From positions 28,188,501-28,252,500 of the forward strand of contig OY821787.1 in assembly GCA_963682175.1 (NCBI GenBank): DNA of 64,000 nucleotides, read 5' to 3'. A program made the translations under genes and the position numbers. This DNA comes from Triglochin maritima. Taxonomy: Eukaryota; Streptophyta; Magnoliopsida; Alismatales; Juncaginaceae. The notes beneath the pieces are model-generated. The model saw nothing but the letters and a program-made list of their open reading frames with translations, was not told the origin of the DNA and did no database searches. This document shows positions 30,817 through 42,169 of the stretch, piece after piece (position 1 is the first letter of the stretch; every line of letters starts with the position of its first letter).

Positions 30817-32358
30817 TGATTGAATCAGTTATAATATTATAATTGCACGGCCGCGTTGAAGTGGTGGCAAGCACGGGTCGGTCCACATGGAGTGTGTACG
30901 AGTCGGATTCACGATACTCGAGTGGGGGAGAAGAAGAGAGGGGAATGCGAGTTGAATTAAACTACGATGCAAGTGAAATAAAAAACAAACGATAAAATAA
31001 AACTCGTTAGGGGGTAGAGAAAGAATGTGGAAATGAAAATATGTGTAGTGTGTGTGTTTAATTGTGCTCATCACAACATGTAATACATGAAATTCGTAAA
31101 ACCAAATCCAACTTTGCCTCCACATGAAATAAGATAAAACATTATCATTAAAACATACAAGACAATAATTGAAATGAGGCTAAATGAAATCATGCATAAT
31201 AACCAAACCCCACTATGTCTCCACATGAAATAAGATTTAACACGATCATTAAAACATACAAGACATTAATTAGGATGAGGCCAACATGAGCCCATAAATG
31301 CACATGTTATGTTTCTTTCTTCCACTCTCTCCTTATCCTCACCTCATCATTTCCCATAAAATAGTCTCACTAATCTAAGAATGTGTTAAGCTTCACTCAA
31401 GAGCATTAGCACATCAAAGATAAGAGTGAAAATCTCATTAGATGGTTATGGAACTCATCTGAGGTTCAAAGGTAGGATTAACATACACACTAATACATCA
31501 CATAATCACAACACCTTCTCCACCCCCAATGGGGATGGAGTACTCTCTACCCATCTGTAAACTAAAGAAAGCATAAAAACAACCTAAAACCATAATGCAA
31601 AATTTAGGAAACTAGATGAAGGAAAACAAGCACAAAGGAAATGGAATAAATGGAAAGACATCAAGATAAAGAACAAGACTACACTATATCATAATGAAAG
31701 CTTACAAAGTTTCCTTCTTCTTCTCCTCTTACACTAATGAGCAGCAAATAACACCTAAACTAATGGAGGAGCAAGAAGAAGAGGGAGAGGAGGGATTATA
31801 ATGGTATATATAGACTAATAGATGGTTATGATTAATCTGGAAATAATCGGATGACTCTAAATCACGTCTGATGATCCTGGATTGCTCTGACCCGACAACC
31901 CGACCCACGACCAAAATTTAAGACCTTTTGAACCAGTTTGTTCCATCAATGGCGGATCAAATTTATCCGATCGGGTTGAAATTTAGTCCTCGGCTTTATT
32001 TCTTGTAGTGGCATATAGGGTGAAGCTCTCTTCCACTATCTCAGCCCGATTTGGTTTTAATGGGAGAAATACTGATCTGGTTCAACTCATGTGTCACATT
32101 ATTTTGTACTTCTCAATCAGGTCCCTTCGGGTTTTCACTTTGGTACTTCCTAGTTTGCAATCCAGTCCTTGTGCATTACAAATATGTGCAAAGTCTTCAA
32201 TTTAGTCCATTCTTGTTACATTCAGGTCCTTTTTGCTCCATTCCTCTTCTTTATTACCTAACTCCTGAAACACTACAAATAGCAACTCGAGTAGACAAAT
32301 ATTGGGGTAAAATAAAAGATACATAGCATGAATGTGATGTATGATACGCTACTAATTT
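30817..32358 (-). repeat. Athila B 5' LTR
   Basis: On the minus strand it starts AAATTAGTAGCGTATC (ancestral TGATTAG) and ends GATTCAATCA. About 1.54 kb, matching 1718-3270. A TATATATA box on the minus strand lies at 31806-31813. Confidence 0.85.
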
Positions 32359-34592
32359 GGCATGCATCACAAACCTTGTCCTTTTTTAAATCGATTTTCG
32401 GACGTCCTATAACTAATTAAAGTTTGGATAATTTGTGCAATTGTGAGATACTAATATGTCCCAAACGGTTATGTCATAATCATGTTTTGTCATGTGAGGG
32501 GACTAAGCAAGTATCAATAGGTATATTATTTAGATTTTCAAGATGCACGATGTAAATGTTATTTGACCTCTAATCCTTGAAAATAGTTGTAATGTTAAGT
32601 TTGGAAATAATATAGCAAGTAGTTTTATCAAAAACAACTAAGTAATTTTTATCAAAAACAACTAAGTAATTTTTATCGGTTAATTGACTAACACTAAGCA
32701 AGCTATGTTTCAAACCTTCTACTAGCAAGACTTTCTCAATAGTTGGAGTAGAATGATTGCCAACATTACCAATGTCGATAATATGATCTTTAGTGTTATC
32801 TCCAAATGTGTTGGTTCCTCCATTCTTAAGCTTTAAGCTTGATAGGACATGGCAGTCTCCCATCATGTGTCTCGAACATCCGTTATCGAGTATACACTTG
32901 TCATTTCTCCTTGCTTTTATCTACAAACAAGGAAAGTGAAGACTTTGGTAACCAAATTTATTTACGTCCTTGAGGGTTATCTTTTTGTACCCAAACATTT
33001 GAATAATTACCTTTCTTAACAAGGGAATCATTTAATGATTTCTACGATGTAGATATCTTTTGTTTCCCTCCGGTATATCGTAAGTCATGCTTTGTTAGAG
33101 ATTGAGTTTGGGTGCCAAAAAACATGTCCAGCATTTTTCTTCCCAATGTGAATTTCTCTAGATCTTTTGTACGTCGTTTATTCTTAGCAATAAGATCTTC
33201 ATTAGTATTACAAACATTGGTAGATTTCAAGGATTTATCTCAACAGTGGAGGTGAGCAATTCATTTTCTTTAACTAAAGCTTCATATTTGATGGCTAAAT
33301 CTAGATGCACTTTTCTTCCTAACTTGTTCTTATGACAAATTATTTGATATTGCTTAGCAGCTTCATGAAAAGCATTTAACAAGTCATCGTAAGGAAATGT
33401 TTCAGAAGAGGATACCTCATCATCGTCTTCAATTTCCACAACTCGAGGTTGATAAATCTTCTTAGCTGATGGAGAATGGCTCGAATCAGAATCCTCATTA
33501 GTGGCCATGAAACACATGTGTGTTTCTGCATCTTGCGAGTATTCGGAACCGGAAGTCATGGATGAGCTTAAATCATCCCAAGTGGCCTTGAGAGCCTTCT
33601 TACCTTCTCGTGATGCTCTCTTATTTTGTGATGATCTCGTTCTCGTCTTCTAGGTCTCTCCTCTTTGTCTCTTCTTGAGAGCCTTTCTTATCTATCTCTC
33701 CTTGGTCTTTCCTCCCTTTCTCTTCCAGGAGGGATCTCTTTTCATCTCTTATGTCATGATCTCTCATCCTAAGCAAGGGGCATTTCTCCTTCAAGTGGTC
33801 AGTTTTGTTGCACTCATAGCACGTGAGACCGCGAGAGGATTCACTTTTCCCTTTTGTGAAATTTCCTAGCGATAAATTTCTTGAATTTTTGGGTTAGGAA
33901 AGCAACGTCTTCATCAGTGTCCTCATCTTCAAATAATTATGAATCTGAGTTGCTTTTAAAGCAATTGTGTTTTCTTTCCTTCTTGAACTTTCTCGTTCAT
34001 TTTCCTTCTCCTTAATTTCTTCCATTTGTATATCATAAGCCATGATGCTTCCTATGAGATCCTCCATCTTCAATTTTGAGAGGTATTTCGCTTCTTCAAT
34101 AACGGTAGTCTTTTTCCCCCATTCGATGGATGGTGACCTAAGAAACTTCTACACCATGTCACCTTCAAGCAAGACCTTACCAAGGTTCTTCAAAGAGTTA
34201 ATAATATAGGTAATGCGAGTTTGCATCTTGGTTATGGTTTCATTAGGTTTCATATAAAATATTTCATATTTTTGCACGAACGAATCTATCCTAGTTTCTT
34301 TAACGGATGATCTTCCCTCAAAGTGAGTTTCAAGCATGTGTCATGCCTCAAATACGCAGTCACAAGCATTTATCCTACCATATTCTTCCTCTATTAATCC
34401 ACACACGAGGATGTTCATAAGTTTCGCATTCATTTGAGTCATCTCAAGTTCATCATCCGTCATGAGTTCAACTTCCTTCCAATAAGCATATGATTGGATA
34501 AAAGTTATCATGAGTTTCTTCCAATAAGCATAGTTTGTTCCATTAAACAAAGGAGGTCTACCGGTGTGGAATCCCTCACGTTGTTGGGTCAT
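32359..34592 (-). pseudogene. Copia gag-pol fragment, broken
   Basis: Starts at ATG 34592 (MTQQREGFHTGRPPLFNGTNYAYWK), the usual opening of SIRE-type Gag. The UBN2-like region follows (ETRIDSFVQKYEIFYMKPNETITKMQTRI, about 34300-34200). Then a zinc knuckle CYECNKTDHLKEKC (about 33820-33780), an acidic segment with 'THMCFMATNEDSDSS' (about 33510), and a coiled segment. The protease motif is CILDNGCSRHMMGD (about 32910-32870), with Asn for the usual Ser after the catalytic Asp. The pre-integrase part continues to KDKVCDACQ at 32359. Stops and frameshifts occur throughout, for example between 34340 and 34337 and near 33226. Gag forms particles; the protease matures the polyprotein. This copy is dead. 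Confidence 0.82.
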
Positions 34593-34607
34593 TGCTACAA
34601 AGGTTAA

Positions 34608-34867
34608 TGATTGACATCATTTCATGCTTACATTTGTATCTTATATCCATTATCTTTCACCTAAACAATGCTACGTAACGCGTTTTATGTTTGAATTTCA
34701 GAAATAAATAGGTTTGAAGAGAAGATGCATAAAAGGACCTAAAAGCAGGGAAAAAAGGACTGAGTGGAGAGCCTCGAGGACTAAGATGCAAGATCAAAGG
34801 ACCTGAATGTAAGATCGAAGGACCAATGAGCAAACAAGAATACTCCACACCATCATGGGGAGTATTT
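34608..34867 (+). repeat. Athila A LTR fragment 1
   Basis: First 260 bases of an A-type LTR, ending in 'catcatggggagtattt', where it switches to 3' UTR sequence. The joining region shares 'atttggggg' between LTR and UTR versions. Confidence 0.88.
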
Positions 34868-35422
34868 GGGGGAAGGTGTACGTGATAGTCTAAGTCCTCA
34901 CAGGCAATGATGCACGAAACCCGACCCTAGGAGAATCAAAAACCAACCAATATAATGCTCCAAAGAAAAAGAAAAAGAAAAAGAAAAAGAAAAAAAAGAG
35001 TCAAATAAGAACCTTAATGGACTTTACACAATTTATCACTTTCAGAAGTTAAGGCTGCCCATATCTTTCACTTAAGTCCTTAATTAACTTTCACGAATAA
35101 TTCATTAGGCTAGGTTTGTGTACTAATTACATATATAGAGTCGGCGCGTACCATTACCGCGTCCAATGATCGACTAAAATGAGTCATCGAGTCGTATAGC
35201 TAGGTTGAATAATGCATCTTTGTTCGGATTTTGTGGGTGTATCCGCGGAAAACCCTCAGGAGACAACACTCCTCCTTGGTGACAAGAAGGTTTAACGGCT
35301 TGTTGCACGTGCTAAGTGCAACCGTGATTCCTACGAAAGTGAGTTAGGATTTCTTGTTTTTCGTATGATTTTCTCTTTCTTTGTTTTGCTCGGGACTAGC
35401 AAAAGTTAGGTGTGGGGGTATT
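34868..35422 (+). other. Displaced Athila 3' UTR segment with polypurine tract
   Basis: Collinear with 42914-43453 of the same element ('gggaaggtgtacgtgatagt', the AAAAAG repeats, 'ctcctccttgg(t/c)gacaagaa', 'gtgtgggggta'). Its presence upstream of gag shows that an LTR-body-LTR tandem existed and was partly deleted. AAAAAG microsatellite at 34966-34997. Confidence 0.88.
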
Positions 35423-35985
35423 TTATTGACATCATTTCATGCTTACATTTTTATCTTATATCCATTATCTTTCAGCTAAACAATGCTACATAACGAGTTT
35501 TATGTTTAAATTTCAGAAATAAAAAGGTTTGAAGAGAAGAGGCATAAAACGACCTAAAAGCAGGGGAAAAATGGACTGAGTGGAGAGACTCGAGGACTAA
35601 GATGCAAGATCGAATGACCTGAATGTAAGATCGAATGACCAATGAGCATACAAGAATACTCCACACCATCATGGGGAGTATTTTGGCAATTCTATTCGGG
35701 TCGGATCTCCAGTAAACGATGTAGATGCATCAAAGACAAACAAAGACATCTAGAAAAGCCGAGAAGAAAGCCCAGCGCGATCCAAACCCTGTACACAGCC
35801 AATTAGTGGCCTGGGACCGCTGATTGGCGGTCCGGGTTGCTCCGGATCCGCTAAGATTTCTGTGGGGAGTGTATTAATGTGTATTTAGTCTATTTCTGGT
35901 ATATGTTTAGTCTCATACTGGGGGATTGTTCCGGATTACCTTTTTCTATGTCTACAAATAGAGCTCTTCAACTTCTATTGTAATT
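35423..35985 (+). repeat. Athila A LTR fragment 2
   Basis: First 560 or so bases of the LTR, through the mutated TATA (TACAAATA, 35953) to 'cttctattgt'. It is then joined to gag near 36008. Palindrome pair at 35794-35832 (agccaattagtggcc partly decayed; gaccgctgattggcggtc). Confidence 0.88.
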
Positions 35986-36007
35986 GTAGGATCGTGTAGG
36001 TTATGGG

Positions 36008-37290
36008 TCCATGTGTCAAGGAGAGTTCTTAGGAAAGGATGAAAGGGAGGCATGGGCTTTCCTAGAAGACCTCGCTGAGAAAACCATGCAATGGGAGAGT
36101 GTAAGGGAACAACTTACATCATCTAGCATAGGAGCGAGGATCGCAAATGCAAACTCAACTAGATCGGGTGCCGCATTTGCCGTCGATACCACTACGGCCA
36201 CTGAGGCGCACATGGCAGCCTTAATGCGCCGTATGGATTCGATTGAGATCCAAAACCAGCACGATGTGTCACATGTGTCTGCATCTGGTTCAGTTCCATG
36301 TCATTTTTGTGGTAGGATAGGTCATATAGGGGGTGAGTGTGCATCCATTCCTCCTGAGATGGAACATGTCAATGCCATCTATGATAGTCCAGGAATGACC
36401 CATATTCATCATCATATAACCCTGGATGGAGGAACCACCTTAATTTTTCAAAGAACCATAACAATGCCCCAGGTGGTCCTTCAAACTTTTCTCGACCACC
36501 TAACCGACCACACCACCCGCCCATGCATTCACAGTCTCATCAGCCACCCCAAAGTCAAAACACCAACCCACCAGGTTTCCCAAATTCTAACAACTTGGAA
36601 ACCCGGTTTAATTCGCTTGAGAACTTCTCATGGACTTAAGAACTCTATAAAAAACTTTATGTCGTCCACGAGTCAAGTTCTCACTTCGAATCAGCAGACC
36701 ATCAAATCTCTCGAGCTTCAGATTGGCCAATTGGCTCAGTCTGTACATAAGACAAAGAGAGAGAGGGAGTCTGCCTAGCCAATCTGTGGCTAACCCCCAT
36801 GCTCAACTTCACTCGTACATGCAAAATGCAAGTTCAAGACCACATGGGGGGCAAGTTAACTACGTGGAAGAACCTGTGGACCATGTTAATGTCATTGTGA
36901 CCCTGAGAAATTGGAAGCATGTCAACAACCACGTTTCCTTGCCAGTAAATCCATCTGTGCAGCCCCTTATGAGAATGATGGTGAGAAAGAGGCCGAGGGT
37001 GAGAGTAATACACCAACACCTCCTTCTCCGGCTCCTCCTAAGACATACCTATCAAAAGCTCCTTATCCTAGTAGGTTGTCTAAGAAACAGAGTGACAGTG
37101 TGGATAAAATGATGGAGATATTTAAGAAAGTGAATGTCAACATTCCTTTGTTAGACATGATTCAACAAATACCTCCCTATGCAAAATTCCTAAAGGATCT
37201 CTATACAACTAAGAGGAAAACCAACGTCCCTAGCAAAGCCTTTTTGGTGGATAATGTGAGCTCGATCATTTCGAACCCAACATACGTAAA
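36008..37290 (+). pseudogene. Athila gag, 5'-truncated and frameshifted
   Basis: Begins mid-gene at MCQGEFLGKDEREAWAFLEDL, which corresponds to about residue 265 of the open gag at 22871-24982. It continues through the zinc knuckle CHFCGRIGHIGGEC (about 36298-36340), then loses frame near 36390. The Asn/Pro-rich linker is readable in other frames. It resumes with KTYLSKAPYPSRLSKKQSD and KKVNVNIPLLDMIQQIPPYAKFLKDL (37045-37205), and 'PSKAFLVDNVSS'. The capsid-like domain is missing because of the upstream deletion. Confidence 0.85.
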
Positions 37291-37810
37291 ATTGAAGGAC
37301 CCAGGTAGTCCAACAATTTCATGTATCACTGGGGACTCTCGCATTAATAATGTCTTGCTAGATCTAGGGTCGGCAGTTAACCTCTTACAATCTTCTGTGT
37401 ATCAACGATTAAGCCTAAGCGAACTCAAGCCTAAGCGAACTCAAGCCTACGAAAACAACTTTGCAGTTGGCTGATCATTCGATCAAAGTCCCGTTGGGGG
37501 TCATTGAGATGTCCTAATCAAGGTCGGTGATTTCATATTTCCTGTTGACTTCGTCGTCCTTGAGACCGAATCAATCAAGACTACCCACTCTCAGATTCCA
37601 TTGATTTTGGGTAGACATTTTTTGGCGACGTCAAATGCCTTGATCAATTGTCGTACTGGACTCATGAAATTGTCGTTCGGGAACTTGACCGCGACGTTCC
37701 ATGTATTCAATATGTCTAGGCAGCCGGCATCTTTCGAGGACCCCATGGAAGTTAATCTTGTCCGGGACTTGGAAGAAGAAATAGAAGAAGAGTACCCCCT
37801 GATTCATTAA
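37291..37810 (+). pseudogene. Athila aspartic protease, broken
   Basis: NNVLLDLGSAVNLL (about 37348-37390) is the retropepsin active site (Asp-Leu-Gly). MILGRHFLATSNALINCRTGLM (37601-37666) is the downstream ILGR flap-end motif. A repeated 'aactcaagcctaagcga' slip near 37418-37445 and a frame change near 37470 separate the two parts. Confidence 0.82.
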
Positions 37811-37828
37811 AATCTAAGTGCTTACATC

Positions 37829-38960
37829 ATGGATGATTCCGATCATGAAGAGGATGGGGGCGAGTTGAGCAATGATTTGCATGTTGTTCGGTACATACGA
37901 GCTCCTCCAATCTTACATCTCGAGCTAGACATCACGCCTCGCCTTGAGGAACCACCCACAATTGAGCTTAAAGAACTCTCTAAGGAACTGAAACACGTTT
38001 TTCTCGGTCCCAACAGGTCATTTCCGGTGATTATTTCATCGACGCTGACTGATGATCAGGAAGAATGTCTGATTCAAGTCCTAAAGGAGCACAAATAAGC
38101 CATTGGGTGGTCCTTGAAGGACATTAAAGGGATAAGTCCCGACGTCGTACAACACCACATCTTTATGGAGGATGAGGCACGACCACATCGTGACCTACAG
38201 AGGTGTTTAAATCCAGCCATGACATAAGTAGTTAAGAAAGAGATCATCAAGTGTTTAGATCATGGCATCATTTTCCCCATTTCGGACAATACTTGGGTAA
38301 GTCCTGTCCAGGTTGTGCCCAAGAAGTTGGGTATCATTGTTGTCCAGAATGACAACAATGAGCTTCTACCCACACGACTTCAAACTGGGTGGCGAGTTTG
38401 CATTGACTATAGGAAGTTGAACGCGGTCACGCTTATGGACCACTTCCCTCTACCTTCCATCGACCAGATGTTGGAGAGACTCGTTGGGCACGCCTATTAT
38501 TGTTTCCTTGATTGTTATTCGGGGTACAATCAAATCCCAGTCGCCCCCGAAGACTAGGAGAAAACCACGTTCAATTGTCCTTTTGGGACGTTTGCGTATA
38601 GACGGATGCCTTTTGGACTATGCAATGCACCGGCAACATTCCAACGTTGCATGTTGAGTATCTTTTCCGATATGGTCGAGAACTTCCTTGAGATTTTCAT
38701 GGATAATTTCTCGGTTCATGGCACCTCCTTTGATGAGTGCTTGCACCACCTGAGCCTTGTTCTCAAAAGGTGTTCGGAAACGAACTTAGCCCTTAACTGG
38801 GAAAGTGTCATTTCATGGTTACAAAGGGCATCATTTTGGGTCATGTGGTATCTCGTGATGGTATCGAGGTGGATAGGGCAAAGATTGAGCTTATTTCTAA
38901 GCTTCCGCCACCCACCTCGATAAAATAAATCTGGTTATTCCTTGGACACGCCAGTTTTTA
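37829..38960 (+). pseudogene. Athila reverse transcriptase, broken
   Basis: Readable motifs in order: SPVQVVPKKLGI, WRVCIDYRKLNAVTLMDHFPLPSIDQMLERL, YYCFLDCYSGYNQI (38315-38540), an in-frame stop near 38555, TFAYRRMPFGLCNAPATFQRCM (38590-38655), then the active site IFMDNFSVHG (about 38694-38723). The active site has Asn where catalytic Asp is required (DD to DN), so the enzyme would be dead even without its stops. Further stops lie at 38096 and 38225, and there is a frame change near 38815. Confidence 0.87.
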
Positions 38961-39520
38961 CCGGCAGTTTATTAAGGATTTCAGCAAGATAGCTCGCCCC
39001 TTGACGAGCTTGCTTGCTAAAAGTACCTCCTTTGAGTTCACACCCGAGTGCATGACTGCATATGAGTTTCTAAAGTGTGAGTTGACCTCCGCTCCTATTA
39101 TCAAGGCACCGGTGTGGACTCTACCTTTCGACCTGATGTGTGATGCATCTGACTATGCGATAGGAGCGGTTTTGGGTCAGAAAGTCGACAAATTGCCTCA
39201 TGTGATCTACTATGCAAGTCGTACTCTCAATGATGCCCAGCTCATCGACCCCGTTACAGAGAAAGAGTTCCTCAAGATCATTTTGCGTTGGAAAATTTTT
39301 CCTGTACCTCATTGGGTCGCATGTCATCATCTACACTGATCACTCAGCTCTCCGCTACCTTTTGTCTAAAAATGATGTGAAACCTTGTCTCCTGTGTTGG
39401 ATCTTGTTGTTGCAAGAGTTCGACCTTGAAATACGGAACCAGAAGGGATGCGAGAATGTTGTGGCTGATCACCTCTCTCGCATCCCAGTTGATCTTTCAC
39501 CGGATCCACCAGTAAACTAG
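38940..39520 (+). pseudogene. Athila RNase H, broken
   Basis: HASFYRQFIKDFSKIARPLTSLLAK begins the connection. DLMCDASDYAIGAVLGQ (about 39133-39180) includes the first catalytic Asp; [10 protein letters not shown] and TEKEFLKII follow. After a frame change near 39290 the sequence continues [17 protein letters not shown] (39322-39372) and VVADHLSRI (39457-39483), with the later catalytic Asp. RNase H removes the RNA template during reverse transcription. Confidence 0.83.
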
Positions 39521-39639
39521 TTCTTCCCTGATGAGAACCTTATGGCAATACCCTCACCCCCCTGGTTCACTGACATTGTGAACTATTTAGCAACTAGGGA
39601 GGTGCCGCTCATTGGACACATAGTGAGACAGCGAAGTTC

Positions 39640-40852
39640 AAGTCGTTAGTCAAGCACTTCTATTGGGATGATCACAACTTATTTAAGTATTGTGCCGATC
39701 AAATCATAAGGAGGTGCATTCCTAACGACGAGATTCAAAGTGTCTTGTCCTTTTGCCATAAGGAGGCATGTGGTGGGCACTTCGGTGCCAAGAAAATCAC
39801 TACCAAAGTACTTCAATGCGGTTTTTACTGGCCCACGTTGTTCCAAGACGCTTTTGCATTTTGCCAAGCATGCGATAGGTGCCAACGTGTGGGCCGTATT
39901 GGCAAACGTGATATGATGCCACTAAATCATATCTTAGTGGTCAACATCTTTGATGTTTGGGAAATTGACTTCATGGGTCTTTTCCCTGTGTCCCGTGGTC
40001 ACACTTACATCCTTGTGACGGTTGATTATGTGTCAAAGTGGGTTAAAGCAATCCCCACTCGCACTAACGATCGCAAGTTTGTGATCAAGTTTCTCAAAGA
40101 ACACATCTTTGTGAGGTTTGAAACACCTCGTTGTATCATAAGTGGTCGGGGGACACACTTTGTGAACCGATCCCTTGAGGCAGTGTTGAGGAAATATTCC
40201 ATCACGCACAAGTTGGTCACACCTTATCATCCTGAAACTTGTGGCCAGGTGGAAATTTCCAACCGTCAACTCAAGCAAATTCTTGAGAAAACGGTTAATG
40301 CTTCATGGAAAGATTGGTCGGTCAAGCTTAATGATGCATTGTGGGCTTTCCACACTGCATTTAAAACTGACCTTGGCATGTCCCCCTACCAGCTAGTTTA
40401 TGGCAAAGCTTGCCATCTTCCGGTAGAGCTTGAGCACCGGGCATTATGGGCAATCACACATCTTAACATGAGTTTTGATGTTTCCGGTGCCAATCGCAGG
40501 TTAGACCTCAACGAGTTGGAGGAGTTGACAAATGAAGCAGATCTGCAAGTCCAGCATAAAACATTTTCACGACCGCTTGGTCCGAATCAAAACATTCGAG
40601 GTGGGACAAAAGGTCTTGTTGTATAATTCTTGCCTCCACTTGTTTCCGGGGTAATTTCGGAGTCGTTGGTCAGGACCCTCTATTGTTTTAACTGTCTCCC
40701 CTCATGGGGCGGTTTAGATTCAAAATCCAAGGAATGGGGATGTGTTCAAAGTTAATAGACAATGCCTCAAACCGTACTTGGAAGGGACCACGACAGAGGT
40801 CGAGGAGGAAGTCGTGTCTTTACACGAACTCCCCATGGATGTGGTCACGTGA
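39640..40852 (+). pseudogene. Athila integrase, nearly full frame but catalytic Asp lost
   Basis: The HHCC zinc region is [14 protein letters not shown] ... CQACDRC (39754-39885). The core follows: [14 protein letters not shown] has the first Asp (near 39965). [14 protein letters not shown] (about 40129-40170) has Gly where the second catalytic Asp is expected. [16 protein letters not shown] retains the Glu (near 40250). The frame 39745-40626 has no stop for 293 codons. The C-terminal part, including VFKVNRQCLKPYL, continues in other frames to a TGA at 40850. It would sit in the pre-integration complex; the Asp-to-Gly change should abolish joining. Confidence 0.88.
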
Positions 40853-41068
40853 TGTGATCCATCCCTTCATTTGTTTGTACATATCTTTGTTGGAAAAAAA
40901 GTGAAAAATGAAGAAAAGAAAAAAATTGAAGTGCCTTTTGGATATTTTCCCTTTTCTTTGTTAAAAACGTGTGATGTCTTACCCTACTCATTCTCCACCA
41001 GAAGAAAAAACACGTCTTCCTCTTTTGTTCCGCCACTACCGAAACCCCATCCCCAGATCTCACCAATA

Positions 41069-41086
41069 GACCGCCAATCGGCGGTC
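41069..41086. repeat. Palindrome GACCGCCAATCGGCGGTC upstream of the third ORF
   Basis: 17 of 18 positions match the leader palindrome at 25804-25821 (T to C at the centre). It lies about 190 bases before the third ORF, outside any LTR, so the motif occurs at a third kind of site. Confidence 0.85.
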
Positions 41087-41277
41087 TGTTGTTGCTTGTT
41101 GCTTGTTTCTCTTCTGCCTTTGTCGGGTTGTTGGGTTTGGTGTCTTCTGTTTGTTCCGTTGGTGGAGTGCTTGTTTGCTGCTGGAGTCGACGTGCAGTGG
41201 TCTCTGACTTTGTCACGCCGTGTTCGTCTTCGCCATCCCGTGCTCCGCCGTTAAAGCTCGCCAAGGTAGGTGCAGGT

Positions 41278-42169
41278 ATGGCTAGCCACCATTTAATTCC
41301 ATAACTTAATTTTGCCTCCCTGATTCGTGAATTCGGAGAACCCTTCTACGATCGAATCGTAGCCAAAGGGTGGTACCATTTGTTGTATGAGGGTGACGAA
41401 ACCATGTACGTCGAGCCGCTCGTACATGAGTTCTTTACTAGACTCGAGTGTGACCAGACCGGACCACTCGAATTTAGTGTTACTCTCAGAGGGGTAAAGC
41501 ACACTGTGACACCCCAATTTATCTCCGACGCGACTGGGTTCCCCTTGGTCGATGATCTCGCGCCCACCTACGACATTAATTTTTACCGATCAATGCTTGG
41601 CCGCGGGCAACCTATATCATCGCATGGGGAGTACCTAATGCGCACATTTACTCCAATGTGCACATTGTAGCCAGGTGGGTGTGTAGGAATGTGTTGGGCC
41701 AAGAGCGGACCTCATCATTCTTCACACCTACTTTGCGAATCGTGTATAGTCTTATGGATGGTTCACCTCACTGCATTTGTTGAACGTTGTTCGACGTTTT
41801 GGTGAACACTAAGCTGAAAGAAATACACTGTTTGCCTACTCCAGTTACCAAATTGTGTGGCATGTTGGACATCCCACGATTTGAGCACATGCTGAGGCGC
41901 CAAGGCACTGACCTTGAGGTAGCGAAGATGACCCCATCATTTCGCCATTGCCTTCCCGAGGCATGGGTGCCTGATTACATGGAGGAGGATGTTAGAGCCA
42001 ATTCCTCAAGCTCATCTGTGAGCTCAGGAACATTTTTAACACCGACATTTCTGAGATGGCGGTGGAGCAGCAAAACGTCATTTTAGCCGAGCAAAACCGG
42101 AAGATCTATAGGAAATTGTCAACTCTTGAGCGAGGTTCCTCTTCGGGCACCTTTAGCCGCCGTCATTAG
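41278..42169 (+). pseudogene. Third ORF of the Athila element (plant transposon domain), broken
   Basis: Starts at ATG 41278. A stop comes after eight codons, then the frame 41302-41670 reads FASLIREFGEPFYDRIVAKGWYHLL and HTVTPQFISDATGFPL. This has the pattern of the 'putative plant transposon protein' domain found downstream of pol in Athila-like elements. Later pieces include VTKLCGMLDIPRFEHML (about 41835-41890) and a Gln/Glu-rich coiled tail (AVEQQNVILAEQNRKIYRKL) ending in SRRH and a TAG at 42167. Older literature calls this position env-like, but no signal peptide or membrane segment is evident here. Function is not known. Confidence 0.7.

Larger units (their letters stand above)
29843..32358 (-). 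mobile_element. Athila B element, 5' LTR and leader only
   Basis: In minus-strand order: LTR (32358-30817), PBS, and about 0.95 kb of leader, cut off at 29843 against Tekay pol sequence. The right end is inserted in the copia pol gene directly after the CDACQ codons. Since the other end is missing, no TSD can be tested. The deletion removed its gag-pol together with the rest of the copia element and the 5' part of the Tekay copy. Confidence 0.82.

Noticed and set aside
41278..42169. Retroviral envelope gene
   Set aside because: The position is that of the Athila env-like ORF, but no signal peptide, membrane span or fusion-type segment is visible, and the readable part fits the plant transposon domain instead.
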